From contig JBBQEU010000017.1 in the NCBI GenBank assembly GCA_038321235.1, forward strand, positions 1-37,236: 37,236 nt of DNA, read 5' to 3'. Every line of letters starts with the position of its first letter. The stretch's first letter is position 1. The DNA is from Sva-07 sp038321235 (GTDB taxonomy: Bacteria > Actinomycetota > Acidimicrobiia > Acidimicrobiales > Ilumatobacteraceae). Under the pieces are notes generated by a model, which saw only the letters and a program-made list of their open reading frames with translations, was not told where the DNA came from and ran no database searches. Position numbers and translations under genes: made by a program. Positions 22,045-29,261 of this stretch are shown here, piece by piece.

Positions 22045-23073
22045 ATGGATGACGCCGGTGACCGACCCACTGGCGCGGTCGTCCTCACCGGAGCTGCTGG
22101 TGCACTCGGTCATCGAGTCGGCGACGCGCTGGCCGGCCACGACGTCACGCTCGCCGACGCCCTCGACCACAACGCCCTCGACCACGACGCCCTCCACGAC
22201 GATGAGCCCGTCATGGCCGCCACCGTCGTCGACCTCGGCAGCAGCGACTACGACAGCCGAGCGGCTCGACGGGAGAGTGCAACGGAATCGGCGGCGTCGA
22301 CACTGGCGATCGCAGACAGCGTGGGGGCACGCCACGTGGTGTTCGTGTCGTCGGCTCTGGTGTACGGGGCGGCAGCGAACAACCCGGTCCCGTTGACCGA
22401 GGATGCGACACTGCGCCCGGACGTCGAGTTCGTGTTCGCCCGACAACTCGCCTCAGCCGAGGAGTTGGTCGAGCAATGGCGACTTGCCCAACCGGGCCGC
22501 ACCACCTGTGTGTTGCGGCCAGCGGTCTCGTTGGCATCCGGGGGCGGGTCGCGACTCGCGTCGGCGTTGGTGTACGGCCTCGGGCGACGTCTTGCCGAAG
22601 CCGACCCTCCATCGCAATTCCTCCACCTCGACGACCTCGCTTCAGCCGTGGCCGTCGGCATCGATCAACGCCTCGACGGGGTGTACAACGTCGCCCCCGA
22701 CGGGTGGGTGCCTGGTGAGCGCGTGCGAGCCCTGTCCGGCGAGCGCCCTCGAGTTCCGCTGCCCGACCGGCTCAGAGAACTCGTGTCGGGGCTGCGCTGG
22801 CGGTTCGCTCGAGGTCCTATCCCACCTGGATTGCTGCCCTACACGCTCGAGCCGTGGGTGATCTCGAACGGTCGGCTTCGAGCCACGGGATGGACGCCGA
22901 CCGTGACGAATGAACAGACCTATGTGGAGAGCACCGACGCTCCCTGGTGGACGATGGTGTCACCGAAACGTCGACAGGAATTCGCCCTCGCCGGCGGTGT
23001 GCTGGCGCTCGCCGTGGCGGTGCTGGTCGGCGCGGCCGTCGGCCGCCGGCGGTTCAGTCGTCGACGAGGCTGA
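22045..23073 (+). CDS. Atypical extended SDR (NAD-dependent epimerase/dehydratase-like) with C-terminal membrane helix
   Basis: A 342-residue protein. The Rossmann nucleotide-binding motif is TGAAGALGHRV (15-25), and HVVFVSSALVYG (97-108) is the usual strand and Ser region. Where extended SDRs have the catalytic YxxxK, this protein reads F131-A-R-Q-L135, so both Tyr and Lys are lost. The C-terminus has WVISNGRLRATGWTP, as in epimerases, then a single membrane helix (LAGGVLALAVAVLVGAAVG) and an Arg-rich tail facing the cytoplasm. Residues 38-52 are a small tandem repeat (DALDH, NALDH, DALHD) between the first strands. It is probably a membrane-tethered binding protein or an enzyme with altered chemistry. 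It converges with the next gene, with a 20-base overlap. Confidence 0.72.
   Translation: MDDAGDRPTGAVVLTGAAGALGHRVGDALAGHDVTLADALDHNALDHDALHDDEPVMAATVVDLGSSDYDSRAARRESATESAASTLAIADSVGARHVVFVSSALVYGAAANNPVPLTEDATLRPDVEFVFARQLASAEELVEQWRLAQPGRTTCVLRPAVSLASGGGSRLASALVYGLGRRLAEADPPSQFLHLDDLASAVAVGIDQRLDGVYNVAPDGWVPGERVRALSGERPRVPLPDRLRELVSGLRWRFARGPIPPGLLPYTLEPWVISNGRLRATGWTPTVTNEQTYVESTDAPWWTMVSPKRRQEFALAGGVLALAVAVLVGAAVGRRRFSRRRG
22156..22200 (+). repeat. Three 15-bp tandem units inside the SDR gene
   Basis: The units are gacgccctcgaccac, aacgccctcgaccac and gacgccctccacgac, encoding DALDH, NALDH and DALHD. They fall in a loop after the Rossmann glycine motif, so this is an in-frame insertion specific to this protein or its close relatives. 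Confidence 0.8.
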
Positions 23074-23641
23074 GCAGATCGCCCCCGCTCACACGTGCAA
23101 CCAGGTCGCCGTCGGCGTCGAACACCACCGAGCCGTCCGGAACGGTGAGCTGCGAAACCTCGTCCCACCGCAAGCGGTAGGTGACGGCTTCGGTGCGCAG
23201 CAACACCATCTCGTCGCTCGCCGGCGGTTCGTGAGCGACGTCGGTGCCGTCGAGGTCGAGCTGAGGACCTGACGTGACGGCATGGGGAAATGCTGCGAAC
23301 GACGTGAGCAGCGCCGTGCTCGGCCTGATCTGCGCGGCCTCCGCGCCTGAGGTGCCGTTGATCGTCGACGCTGAGCGCTCCACGACGGTGCGAGCGCTGA
23401 TCGGGGTGGTCGTGGCGATCAGCGCCACGGGGCCGCCGGAGGTTCGCGGGGTCATCGCCACCACCATCGTGGCAACCGCCAGCACGGCCATGGCACCGCC
23501 GGCGAGGGCGACGAAGGTGGTGTGGGAACGACGACTCGGGTCGTCGACGTCGACGCGCGTCGGACCGAGTTCGGAGGGATGCCGCCACGATCGCTCGTGA
23601 GGGGGCAGGGGACCTGGCTCCACGAACACGAGATCGTACAT
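23054..23641 (-). CDS. Membrane-anchored protein of unknown function with a HERSWRHPSEL motif
   Basis: A 195-residue protein: a cytoplasmic N-terminal segment with PPHERSWRHPSELGP, one membrane helix (about 45-65, FVALAGGAMAVLAVATMVVAM), a Thr/Ser-rich linker and a small extracellular domain of about 110 residues ending VARVSGGDLLSLVDD. I recall the HERxWRHPSEL motif at the cytoplasmic N-terminus of membrane-tethered trypsin-like proteases in related actinobacteria; no catalytic His/Asp/Ser of that type is recognisable here. The extracellular part carries acidic loops (DLDGTD, VFDADGD) that could form a small beta domain. It converges with the SDR gene (20-base overlap) and is divergent from moaE. 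Confidence 0.6.
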   Translation of the reverse strand: MYDLVFVEPGPLPPHERSWRHPSELGPTRVDVDDPSRRSHTTFVALAGGAMAVLAVATMVVAMTPRTSGGPVALIATTTPISARTVVERSASTINGTSGAEAAQIRPSTALLTSFAAFPHAVTSGPQLDLDGTDVAHEPPASDEMVLLRTEAVTYRLRWDEVSQLTVPDGSVVFDADGDLVARVSGGDLLSLVDD

Positions 23642-23717
23642 GTCGCCGCCGGGGTCCTGTCCGCGGCCAGTGCCGGCGGCCCACGGACTGCGGGTTCTGC
23701 GTCGCTACGATGCCACC

Positions 23718-24197
23718 GTGGATCAACCCTTCGACGGCGACGACTGGTTCGGTCTCAACGACTCCGACCTGCCGGTCGCTTCCGCCTACGCGTGGGCGAT
23801 CCAACCGCAGTGCGGTGCTGTCGTGTTGTTCAGCGGCACCATCCGCAACCATGCCGATGGGCGATCTGGCGTCGAGCATCTCACCTACGAGGCCTACGAG
23901 GAACAGGTCGGTCCCCGCTTCGCCGAGATCGCGGCCGAGTTGCGGCGGCGCTGGCCCGAGACCGGGCGCCTTGCCCTGCTCCACCGAACTGGCCGGATCG
24001 AGATCGGCGAGTCGTCGGTGATCGCGGTCGTCTCGGCTCCGCATCGTGCCGAGGCGTTCGAGGCGGCCCGATTCGCCATCGACGCTCTGAAGGAATCTGC
24101 CCCGATCTGGAAGCACGAGGTGTGGGCCGACGGCGCCGACTGGGGCACCGGGGCGCACGAACTCCGCGATCCGCGGTCGGTCGGGGCGTCGGAGTGA
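23718..24197 (+). CDS. moaE: Molybdopterin synthase catalytic subunit MoaE
   Basis: A 159-residue MoaE, the subunit that with thiocarboxylated MoaD converts precursor Z (cPMP) to molybdopterin. Family motifs are GAVVLFSGTIRNHADGR, the LTYEAY strand, ALLHRTGRIEIGESSV, VSAPHR (H109, R110) and the catalytic KESAPIWKHE (K125, K132). GTG 23718 fits the usual length. The frame is open to 23640, but the extra residues are proline-rich and not MoaE-like. No moaD, moaA or moaC gene lies nearby, so its partners are elsewhere in the genome. Its stop overlaps the next gene (GTGA), placing it in one unit with a small membrane protein and probably mreB. Confidence 0.93.
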   Translation: MDQPFDGDDWFGLNDSDLPVASAYAWAIQPQCGAVVLFSGTIRNHADGRSGVEHLTYEAYEEQVGPRFAEIAAELRRRWPETGRLALLHRTGRIEIGESSVIAVVSAPHRAEAFEAARFAIDALKESAPIWKHEVWADGADWGTGAHELRDPRSVGASE

Positions 24198-24409
24198 TCG
24201 TCGCCGTCATCGCTGGTGTGGCCGTACTCGGCGTCCTCGTGGCGTTCGTCGCTTCCGCCGCCGGTCGCAACCGACGACCAACTGACGACATCGCGTCGTT
24301 CCGCCGCCAGATCGACGCGTTGTCGCCCGAAGCCCGTCGGCAGACGTCGGATCGGATGAAACCCTCCGAACGGCCTGCGAGCGGCGATGATGGTGGCGAT
24401 GACACCTGA
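24194..24409 (+). CDS. Small single-helix membrane protein between moaE and mreB
   Basis: A 71-residue protein: an N-terminal membrane helix (MIVAVIAGVAVLGVLVAFVA), a basic stop-transfer (GRNRRP), then a soluble charged tail with IASFRRQIDALSPEARRQ and an acidic Asp/Gly end. GTG 24194 overlaps the moaE stop by four bases, and mreB begins 53 bases later. The topology suggests an outside N-terminus or a signal-anchor with a cytoplasmic tail. I do not recognise a named family. It may be a membrane accessory of MreB or simply translated with moaE. Confidence 0.7.
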   Translation: MIVAVIAGVAVLGVLVAFVASAAGRNRRPTDDIASFRRQIDALSPEARRQTSDRMKPSERPASGDDGGDDT

Positions 24410-24462
24410 CGCTGCCCCGTTCGCCGAGGTCGAAGCCCTCGGACCAGTGCGGGTGGGTACGC

Positions 24463-25467
24463 ATGGCACGTGACCTCGCCATCGACCTGGGAACTGCCAA
24501 CACCCTCGTCTACATGAAGGGCCGCGGCATCGTGCTCAACGAGCCGTCGGTGATCGCACTGAACCGCCAGACCGGTGAGGTGTTGGCCACGGGTCGCGAA
24601 GCATGGCAGATGATCGGTCGCACGCCCGGTTACATCGTGGCAGTGAGGCCGCTGCGTGGTGGCGCCATCACCGACTTCGAGATCACCGAGCGCATGATCC
24701 GCCTGTTGCTGCAACGCGTGGGAGTCAGTCGTTTCACGCGGCCCAAGGTCGTCATCTGTGTGCCGTCGGCGATCACCGAGGTCGAGCGCCGAGCGGTCAC
24801 CGACGCTGCCCGCCGAGCCGGTGCGGCCGATGCGAACCTGATCGAACAGCCCATGGCCGCGGCGATCGGTGCCGACCTCCCCATCGACGAGCCGGTCGGC
24901 AACATGGTGATCGACATCGGCGGCGGCACGAGCGAAACCGCAGTGATCAGCCTCGGCGGCATCGTGGCGCTCGAAGCGGTGCGCGTGGGCTCGTTCGACA
25001 TCGACGCCGCGATCCAGAACTACGTGCGCCGTGAGCACGGCATCGCGATCGGTGAGCGCACGGCGGAAGAGATCAAGGTGGCGATCGGCTCGGCCGACCC
25101 GACACCCGACGAGAACCAGGCCGAGGTGCGTGGGCGCGATCTGATGAGCGGTCTGCCCAAGACGGTGCTGCTCACTCCGGAAGAAGTGCGCTACGCGATC
25201 GAGGACGTCGTGTCGGCGATCGTCGCATCGGTGATCCGGTGCCTGTCCAAGGCGCCACCCGAGTTGTCCCAGGACTTCTTGGTGCGCGGCATGTTCCTCG
25301 TCGGCGGCGGCGGGCTGCTGCGTGGTCTCGCCGAACGGATCGAACGTGAGACCGAGGTGCCGGTGAAGATGTCGAATGTGCCGCTCGAGGCCGTGGTGTT
25401 GGGTGCCGGACACGTGATCGAGCACTATGACGCCTTGAAGGGCATGTTCATGGGTGCCCGTCGCTGA
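24463..25467 (+). CDS. mreB: Rod-shape/actin-like protein MreB
   Basis: A 334-residue bacterial actin. The phosphate-1 motif is AIDLGTANTLVY, the connect-1 region is PSAITEVERRAV, phosphate-2 is IDIGGGTSETAVISLGG and the adenosine motif is LVGGGGLLRGL. MreB polymerises under the membrane and guides lateral cell-wall synthesis. mreC, mreD, pbp2 and rodA do not follow, so this is a lone copy. That isolation, together with the preceding small membrane protein, leaves open whether it works as the main MreB or as an Mbl-type paralogue. The start codon ATG 24463 matches the family N-terminus exactly. Confidence 0.95.
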   Translation: MARDLAIDLGTANTLVYMKGRGIVLNEPSVIALNRQTGEVLATGREAWQMIGRTPGYIVAVRPLRGGAITDFEITERMIRLLLQRVGVSRFTRPKVVICVPSAITEVERRAVTDAARRAGAADANLIEQPMAAAIGADLPIDEPVGNMVIDIGGGTSETAVISLGGIVALEAVRVGSFDIDAAIQNYVRREHGIAIGERTAEEIKVAIGSADPTPDENQAEVRGRDLMSGLPKTVLLTPEEVRYAIEDVVSAIVASVIRCLSKAPPELSQDFLVRGMFLVGGGGLLRGLAERIERETEVPVKMSNVPLEAVVLGAGHVIEHYDALKGMFMGARR

Positions 25468-25480
25468 ACGGAGAAGCAAC

Positions 25481-25657
25481 GTGAGCGAGGCCCGACAGGC
25501 CACGGACATCGACAGTCTCGTCGAGAGGTTCCGCTCGATCACCGCCGCCGAGATCGTGGAGCGGGGATTCACCGTCGGGGGCACGTTCGACCAGATCGAC
25601 GACCCGATCCTGCTGGGCCCGGACGGATTGCCGCTCAACACCTGGCAGGAGAGTTAG
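25481..25657 (+). CDS. Small conserved-looking hypothetical protein
   Basis: A 58-residue soluble protein with the helical part SLVERFRSITAAEIVERGFTV and a C-terminal DDPILLGPDGLPLNTWQES. GTG 25481 was chosen because ggagaag at 25470-25476 forms a well-spaced RBS only 13 bases after the mreB stop, so it is probably translated with mreB. It ends 15 bases before the truncated PPK2 gene. No family is recognised. Confidence 0.6.
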   Translation: MSEARQATDIDSLVERFRSITAAEIVERGFTVGGTFDQIDDPILLGPDGLPLNTWQES

Positions 25658-25672
25658 CCGTAGAGCGATCGC

Positions 25673-26080
25673 ATGTCGCGTTCCGAGTACGAATCGATGA
25701 AGCGCGACCTCCAAGTCGAGTTGCTCAAGGCGCAGGACTGGATCAGGTCAGCGGGTCACAAGCTCGTGCTCGTGTTCGAGGGTCGCGACGCTGCCGGCAA
25801 GGGCGGCACGATCAAGCGAATCCTCGAGCACCTCGACCCTCGTGGCGCCGAGGTGGTTGCGCTCAGCGTGCCGTCGGAACGCGAGCAGGGCGAGTGGTTC
25901 TTCCATCGGTACGGTTCTCGGCGTCTCGGCGCGAACAGATCGCCCGATCCATTGATCGTCGGCACACCCGACACCCTCCCCGACCACTGTGAAACGCTGT
26001 TACTCGTGGTGTCAGACACCACGAGTAACACTCCCAGGTCGGAACCCGTTCGCCCGGCCGCTCGCCGTCGGCTACGTTGA
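25673..26080 (+). pseudogene. Truncated polyphosphate kinase 2 (PPK2) remnant
   Basis: The first about 80 residues are clear PPK2: LQVELLKAQDWIRSAGHKLVLVFEG, then the Walker A region GRDAAGKGGTIKRI and VPSEREQGEWFFHRY. After that the family sequence (the strand with FDRSWYNRAGVE, the lid and the C-terminal half) is missing and about 55 residues of unrelated composition run to a stop at 26080. Typical PPK2 proteins have 260-300 residues, so this is a broken gene or a gene fusion. PPK2 uses polyphosphate to phosphorylate nucleotides; without Walker B and the lid it should be inactive. The palindrome at 25998-26030 lies within the unlike tail. Confidence 0.75.
25998..26030. repeat. Perfect 33-bp palindrome with GTCAGAC centre
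   Basis: Sixteen-base arms (tgttactcgtggtgtc and its exact complement) flank a single A at 26014. It sits in the divergent tail of the ppk2 remnant and could terminate the mreB-ppk2 transcript. Its central ggtgtcagacacc resembles ggggtcagacccc of the palindrome at 5202-5240. Confidence 0.8.
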
Positions 26081-26113
26081 CGCTCGTCCACCGATCGAGA
26101 GGAGGAGTTGCAC

Positions 26114-26158
26114 ATGACTGTCATTGCGTCTTCCCCGATCGGTCGCGCGACGTGCTGA
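26114..26158 (+). CDS. Possible 14-residue leader ORF upstream of the RIO1 kinase
   Basis: An ATG at 26114 with an unusually strong Shine-Dalgarno run (gagaggaggag, about 26096-26106) begins a 14-codon ORF (MTVIASSPIGRATC) that ends at 26158. About 40 bases later a hairpin (ctcacg / cgtgag around 26195-26210) precedes the RIO1 gene. The strong RBS on so short an ORF suggests a leader peptide that could couple translation to expression of 26264-27013. No repeated regulatory codon is visible, so this is tentative. Confidence 0.35.
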   Translation: MTVIASSPIGRATC

Positions 26159-26263
26159 CCCAGCCGTCCTGATCCTGCGCACACCCCGCTTCTCTCACGT
26201 TGCCGTGAGCGGCGCGACCGACATCCGTTCCGTCGTCGTTCTCTCGCGCCCGAGGTGGCCCAC

Positions 26264-27013
26264 ATGTCCGATCAACCGTCCTGGCTCGTCGTCGAGCCCT
26301 ACACCGACATCGATCACGGTGTCGTCAAGAGTGGGAAGGAGGCCCAGGTCAACCTCGTCGAACGCATCGGCGACGACGGCCGTTCGTGTCTCATCGCCCG
26401 CAAGCGTTACCTTCCCCGCCATGTCACGCAGAAGGGACAGCTGGAAGCGTTGGGAGTCCAACGCGCGTCCACGTTCCGTCACGATGTCCAGTACCGAGAA
26501 GGTCGACAGTTCCGCAAGTCTCGTGACCGTCGCGCCATCGATCGGATGTCGACCTACGGCAAGAAGCTGCTACAGGACCGGTGGACCGGCACCGAACACG
26601 AGGTGATGTCGCGGCTCTGGCACGCCGGAGTCTCTGTGCCGTACCCGATCGCGTTCACCGACGACGTGTTCGACCTCGAATACGTCGGCAGCTGGGAGAT
26701 GGCGGCCCCCCAATTGTCCGCTGCTCGTGTGACACCGATGCAAATCGCCGACGCCTTCGAGCAGTTGCTCGTCGGCCTTCGAGCGATCACGGCAGCGGGG
26801 ATCGCACACGGTGACCTGTCGGCGTACAACCTGCTGTGGTGGGACGACCGATTGTGGTTCATCGACTTCCCGCAGTCGATCGACATCGCCGCCAACCTGC
26901 AGGGCATCGACTTCCTCCACCGTGACGTACTCAACATCTGCGGCTGGTTCGAACGGCGCGGGTTCGACGTCGACGCCGAGGAGGTGTTCGCCGACCTGCT
27001 CAGCTTCCTGTGA
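26264..27013 (+). CDS. RIO1-family serine/threonine protein kinase-like protein
   Basis: A 249-residue atypical kinase. Features are the RIO glycine-poor loop GVVKSGKEAQVNLVE, the lysine region IARKRYLP, a long basic insert rich in Arg/Lys (QFRKSRDRRAIDRM), the catalytic loop HGDLSAYNLLWW and the metal-binding FIDFPQ (DFG equivalent). RIO1 kinases are best known in archaea and eukaryotes, where they act in ribosome maturation, and a bacterial branch exists. ATG 26264 was chosen because gagg at 26252-26255 gives the RBS; in-frame GTG 26255 is an alternative. It overlaps the convergent sugar dehydrogenase gene by 14 bases. Confidence 0.88.
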   Translation: MSDQPSWLVVEPYTDIDHGVVKSGKEAQVNLVERIGDDGRSCLIARKRYLPRHVTQKGQLEALGVQRASTFRHDVQYREGRQFRKSRDRRAIDRMSTYGKKLLQDRWTGTEHEVMSRLWHAGVSVPYPIAFTDDVFDLEYVGSWEMAAPQLSAARVTPMQIADAFEQLLVGLRAITAAGIAHGDLSAYNLLWWDDRLWFIDFPQSIDIAANLQGIDFLHRDVLNICGWFERRGFDVDAEEVFADLLSFL

Positions 27014-28298
27014 TTCGAGCGACGGAGCCACCGTTGGACACGGCATAGAGGTCGCCCTCGGGGCCTTCGACGAGAGTGACCAGTGCGTCGATCTGAGCGA
27101 TCTGGACGACCCTCGGTTCGCTCGGCGGCGCCGTGGGGTCGAGCGCCCACATCTGACCGGTGCAGTAGTCGCCGAAGAGGTACCAGCCCGCCAGGTCGGA
27201 GATCTCGCCGCCGCGTACCACCGTGCCGCCGGTGACGGAACAACGACCGTCAGCGTGGTCATAGACGAACAGCGGGGGCACCGCCCCGTCGGCCGGCTGG
27301 TCGTCGTTGAAGCGCTCGAAGCCTTCGAACGCACTCCATCCGAAGTTGGCGCCCTTCGCGGCGTCGCGGCGGTCGGTGGCGACGGCACGGGTGATCTCCT
27401 CGAAGTCGCCTTGGCCGACGTCGGCGATCCACAGGTCACCGGTCGCGGGGTCGAACGAGAACCGCCACGGATTGCGGAGTCCGTAGGCCCAGATCGCCGG
27501 GTCGGCTGCGGGATCGCCGACGAAGGGATTGTCGGTTGGCACCGTGAACGGCTCGCCATCGGCCGCTGCAACCGGGTCGATGCGCAGGATCTTGCCCAGG
27601 CGGCTCGTCAGATCCAGCGCATGTCGTTGGGGATCGCCGCCCGACCCACCGTCGCCGAGACCGATGTAGAGCAGTTGGTCGGGGCCGAACTCCAGCTGAC
27701 CACCGTTGTGGTTGCTGTACGGCTGATCGACGGTGAGCACCTCACGGTACGACTCGCGGGCGAACTGGCCAGTTGCCGTATCGAGAGCGAACTCGGCGAC
27801 CACCGTGTCGCCGTCGAGATCGGTGAAGTCGACGTAGGCGAAGTCGGCGGTGGGGTGGAAGGTGAGACCGAGCAGACCCTGCTCGCCGCGCGCTGCGGTG
27901 AGGTCGGTGATGTCGAGCACGATCTCGCTCGACAGGCCGGTGACCGCGACCACCCTGCCTGGCTGCTCGACGACATAGACCCGGCCGTCACCGGGTCGGT
28001 GAGCGACGTCGACTGGTTGATCGAAGGCGCCGATCTCGTACAACGACACCACTGGTTCGGGCAGCGGCCCGGGAGCCGGTGTCGTCGTGGCCGGCGTCGT
28101 GGTGGTCGGTTCGAGCACATCGGTGGCTGGCGACGACGTGACCGCGGTTGTCGACTCGACACCGACGGCGAGCGTCGTCGACGGCGTCGAGTCGGTCGGC
28201 GTGGGTCGTCCACTCCCGAACGAGTCGCTTGCGCTGTCGGATCCGCAGGCAGCGAGGCCCAACGCGATCACTCCGAGAATCACTGCGGTTCGGGACAC
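27000..28298 (-). CDS. PQQ-dependent sugar dehydrogenase-like lipoprotein
   Basis: A 432-residue secreted lipoprotein. The signal peptide ends in lipobox LGLAAC (C18), a Thr/Pro-rich linker extends to about residue 75, and the rest is a six-bladed propeller of the glucose/sorbosone dehydrogenase family. Cofactor and metal-region motifs are SNHNGGQLEFGPDQLLYIGLGDGG (includes the catalytic-type His) and AYGLRNPWRFSFDP. FGDYCTGQMWAL closes the fold. It would oxidise an aldose outside the membrane if PQQ is available; no PQQ biosynthesis gene is seen in the window. It converges with the RIO1 gene and is on the same strand as tesB, 54 bases downstream of it. Confidence 0.88.
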   Translation of the reverse strand: MSRTAVILGVIALGLAACGSDSASDSFGSGRPTPTDSTPSTTLAVGVESTTAVTSSPATDVLEPTTTTPATTTPAPGPLPEPVVSLYEIGAFDQPVDVAHRPGDGRVYVVEQPGRVVAVTGLSSEIVLDITDLTAARGEQGLLGLTFHPTADFAYVDFTDLDGDTVVAEFALDTATGQFARESYREVLTVDQPYSNHNGGQLEFGPDQLLYIGLGDGGSGGDPQRHALDLTSRLGKILRIDPVAAADGEPFTVPTDNPFVGDPAADPAIWAYGLRNPWRFSFDPATGDLWIADVGQGDFEEITRAVATDRRDAAKGANFGWSAFEGFERFNDDQPADGAVPPLFVYDHADGRCSVTGGTVVRGGEISDLAGWYLFGDYCTGQMWALDPTAPPSEPRVVQIAQIDALVTLVEGPEGDLYAVSNGGSVARITGS

Positions 28299-28352
28299 GC
28301 CACATCTCTAGCGCGAAGACCGGCCGCGTGCACGTCGCGCGCGAGTGCGAGC

Positions 28353-29237
28353 TCAATTCGTGATGCGAGTGAGGCCCTCTTGCACCACGCTGACCGCCAA
28401 TCGGCCGTCGCTGGTGAAAATCGACCCCTGTGCCATCCCGCGAGCTGACGACGTCGACACCGCCGACTGGGCGTAGAGCAGCCAGTCATCGGCGCGGAAC
28501 GGACGATGGAACCACATGGCGTGATCGACACTGGCCATCTGCATGCCCGGCGTGTCCCAGTCGAGGCCGAACGGCAGCAGCGTCGTGTCGAGCAACGTCA
28601 TGTCGCTGGCGTAGGTGACCACGCAGGCGTGCAGCACTGGATCGTCGGGGAGCACTCCGTCGGCTCGCAGCCACACGTGTTGCTTGGTGGTCGATTGACC
28701 TCGCCGACTCGTCGGGTCGCCATCGACGTAGCGGAGATCGATCGGCCGCGGCCGGTGGTACCAGTCACCCATCTGTTCTGCGTAGGGGGCCATCCGGGTG
28801 TGGAAGTCGGAGAGAACCAGTGGGTCGCCCATCTTCTCTGGCATCGCCAGTTGATGGTCGAGTCCGGGTTCGTCGTCATGGAAGCTCGCCTGCAGGTTGA
28901 AGATGGCGCGCCCGTTCTGGATCGCCACGACCCGCCGGGTCGAGAAGCTGCGGCCGTCGCGGATCCGGTCGACCTCGTAGAGAATCGGCACCGTCGGATC
29001 GCCGGGGCGCAGGAAGTAGGCGTGCAACGAGTGGACGAGACGCCCACGCTCGTCGATCGTACGGGCGGCGGCAATGAGGGCTTGGCCGGCCACCTGGCCG
29101 CCGAAGACTCGCTGACGGTTCTCGTCCGGCGAGCGCCCACGGAAGATGTTGACCTCGATCGCTTCGAGGTCGAGGAGTTGGACGAGGTCGTCCAACGCCG
29201 ACTGGTTCGGGGCGGTGCTCTGCATGACAGCCGCCAT
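28353..29237 (-). CDS. tesB: Acyl-CoA thioesterase II
   Basis: A 294-residue double-hotdog thioesterase that hydrolyses acyl-CoA to free acid and CoA. Conserved segments are FRGRSPDENRQRVFGGQVAGQAL near the N-terminus, LVHSLHAYFLRPGD, and in the second half VDHAMWFHRPFRADDWLLY with the active-site aspartate region SVDHAMWFH, followed by GRGMAQGSIFTSDG-like SARGMAQGS. The length matches TesB (about 285-290). The start may be the ATG at 29237 or the in-frame one at 29225, which removes MAAV. Upstream, 24 bases separate it from the divergent nitroreductase gene, so a shared divergent promoter region is very short. Confidence 0.92.
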   Translation of the reverse strand: MAAVMQSTAPNQSALDDLVQLLDLEAIEVNIFRGRSPDENRQRVFGGQVAGQALIAAARTIDERGRLVHSLHAYFLRPGDPTVPILYEVDRIRDGRSFSTRRVVAIQNGRAIFNLQASFHDDEPGLDHQLAMPEKMGDPLVLSDFHTRMAPYAEQMGDWYHRPRPIDLRYVDGDPTSRRGQSTTKQHVWLRADGVLPDDPVLHACVVTYASDMTLLDTTLLPFGLDWDTPGMQMASVDHAMWFHRPFRADDWLLYAQSAVSTSSARGMAQGSIFTSDGRLAVSVVQEGLTRITN

Positions 29238-29261
29238 GTTGGCACGTCGTAGGGTCGCCGC

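Noticed and set aside
24463..25641. Minus-strand frame opposite mreB
   Set aside because: mreB on the plus strand explains the region; the opposite frame is Val/His/Asp-rich without family motifs.
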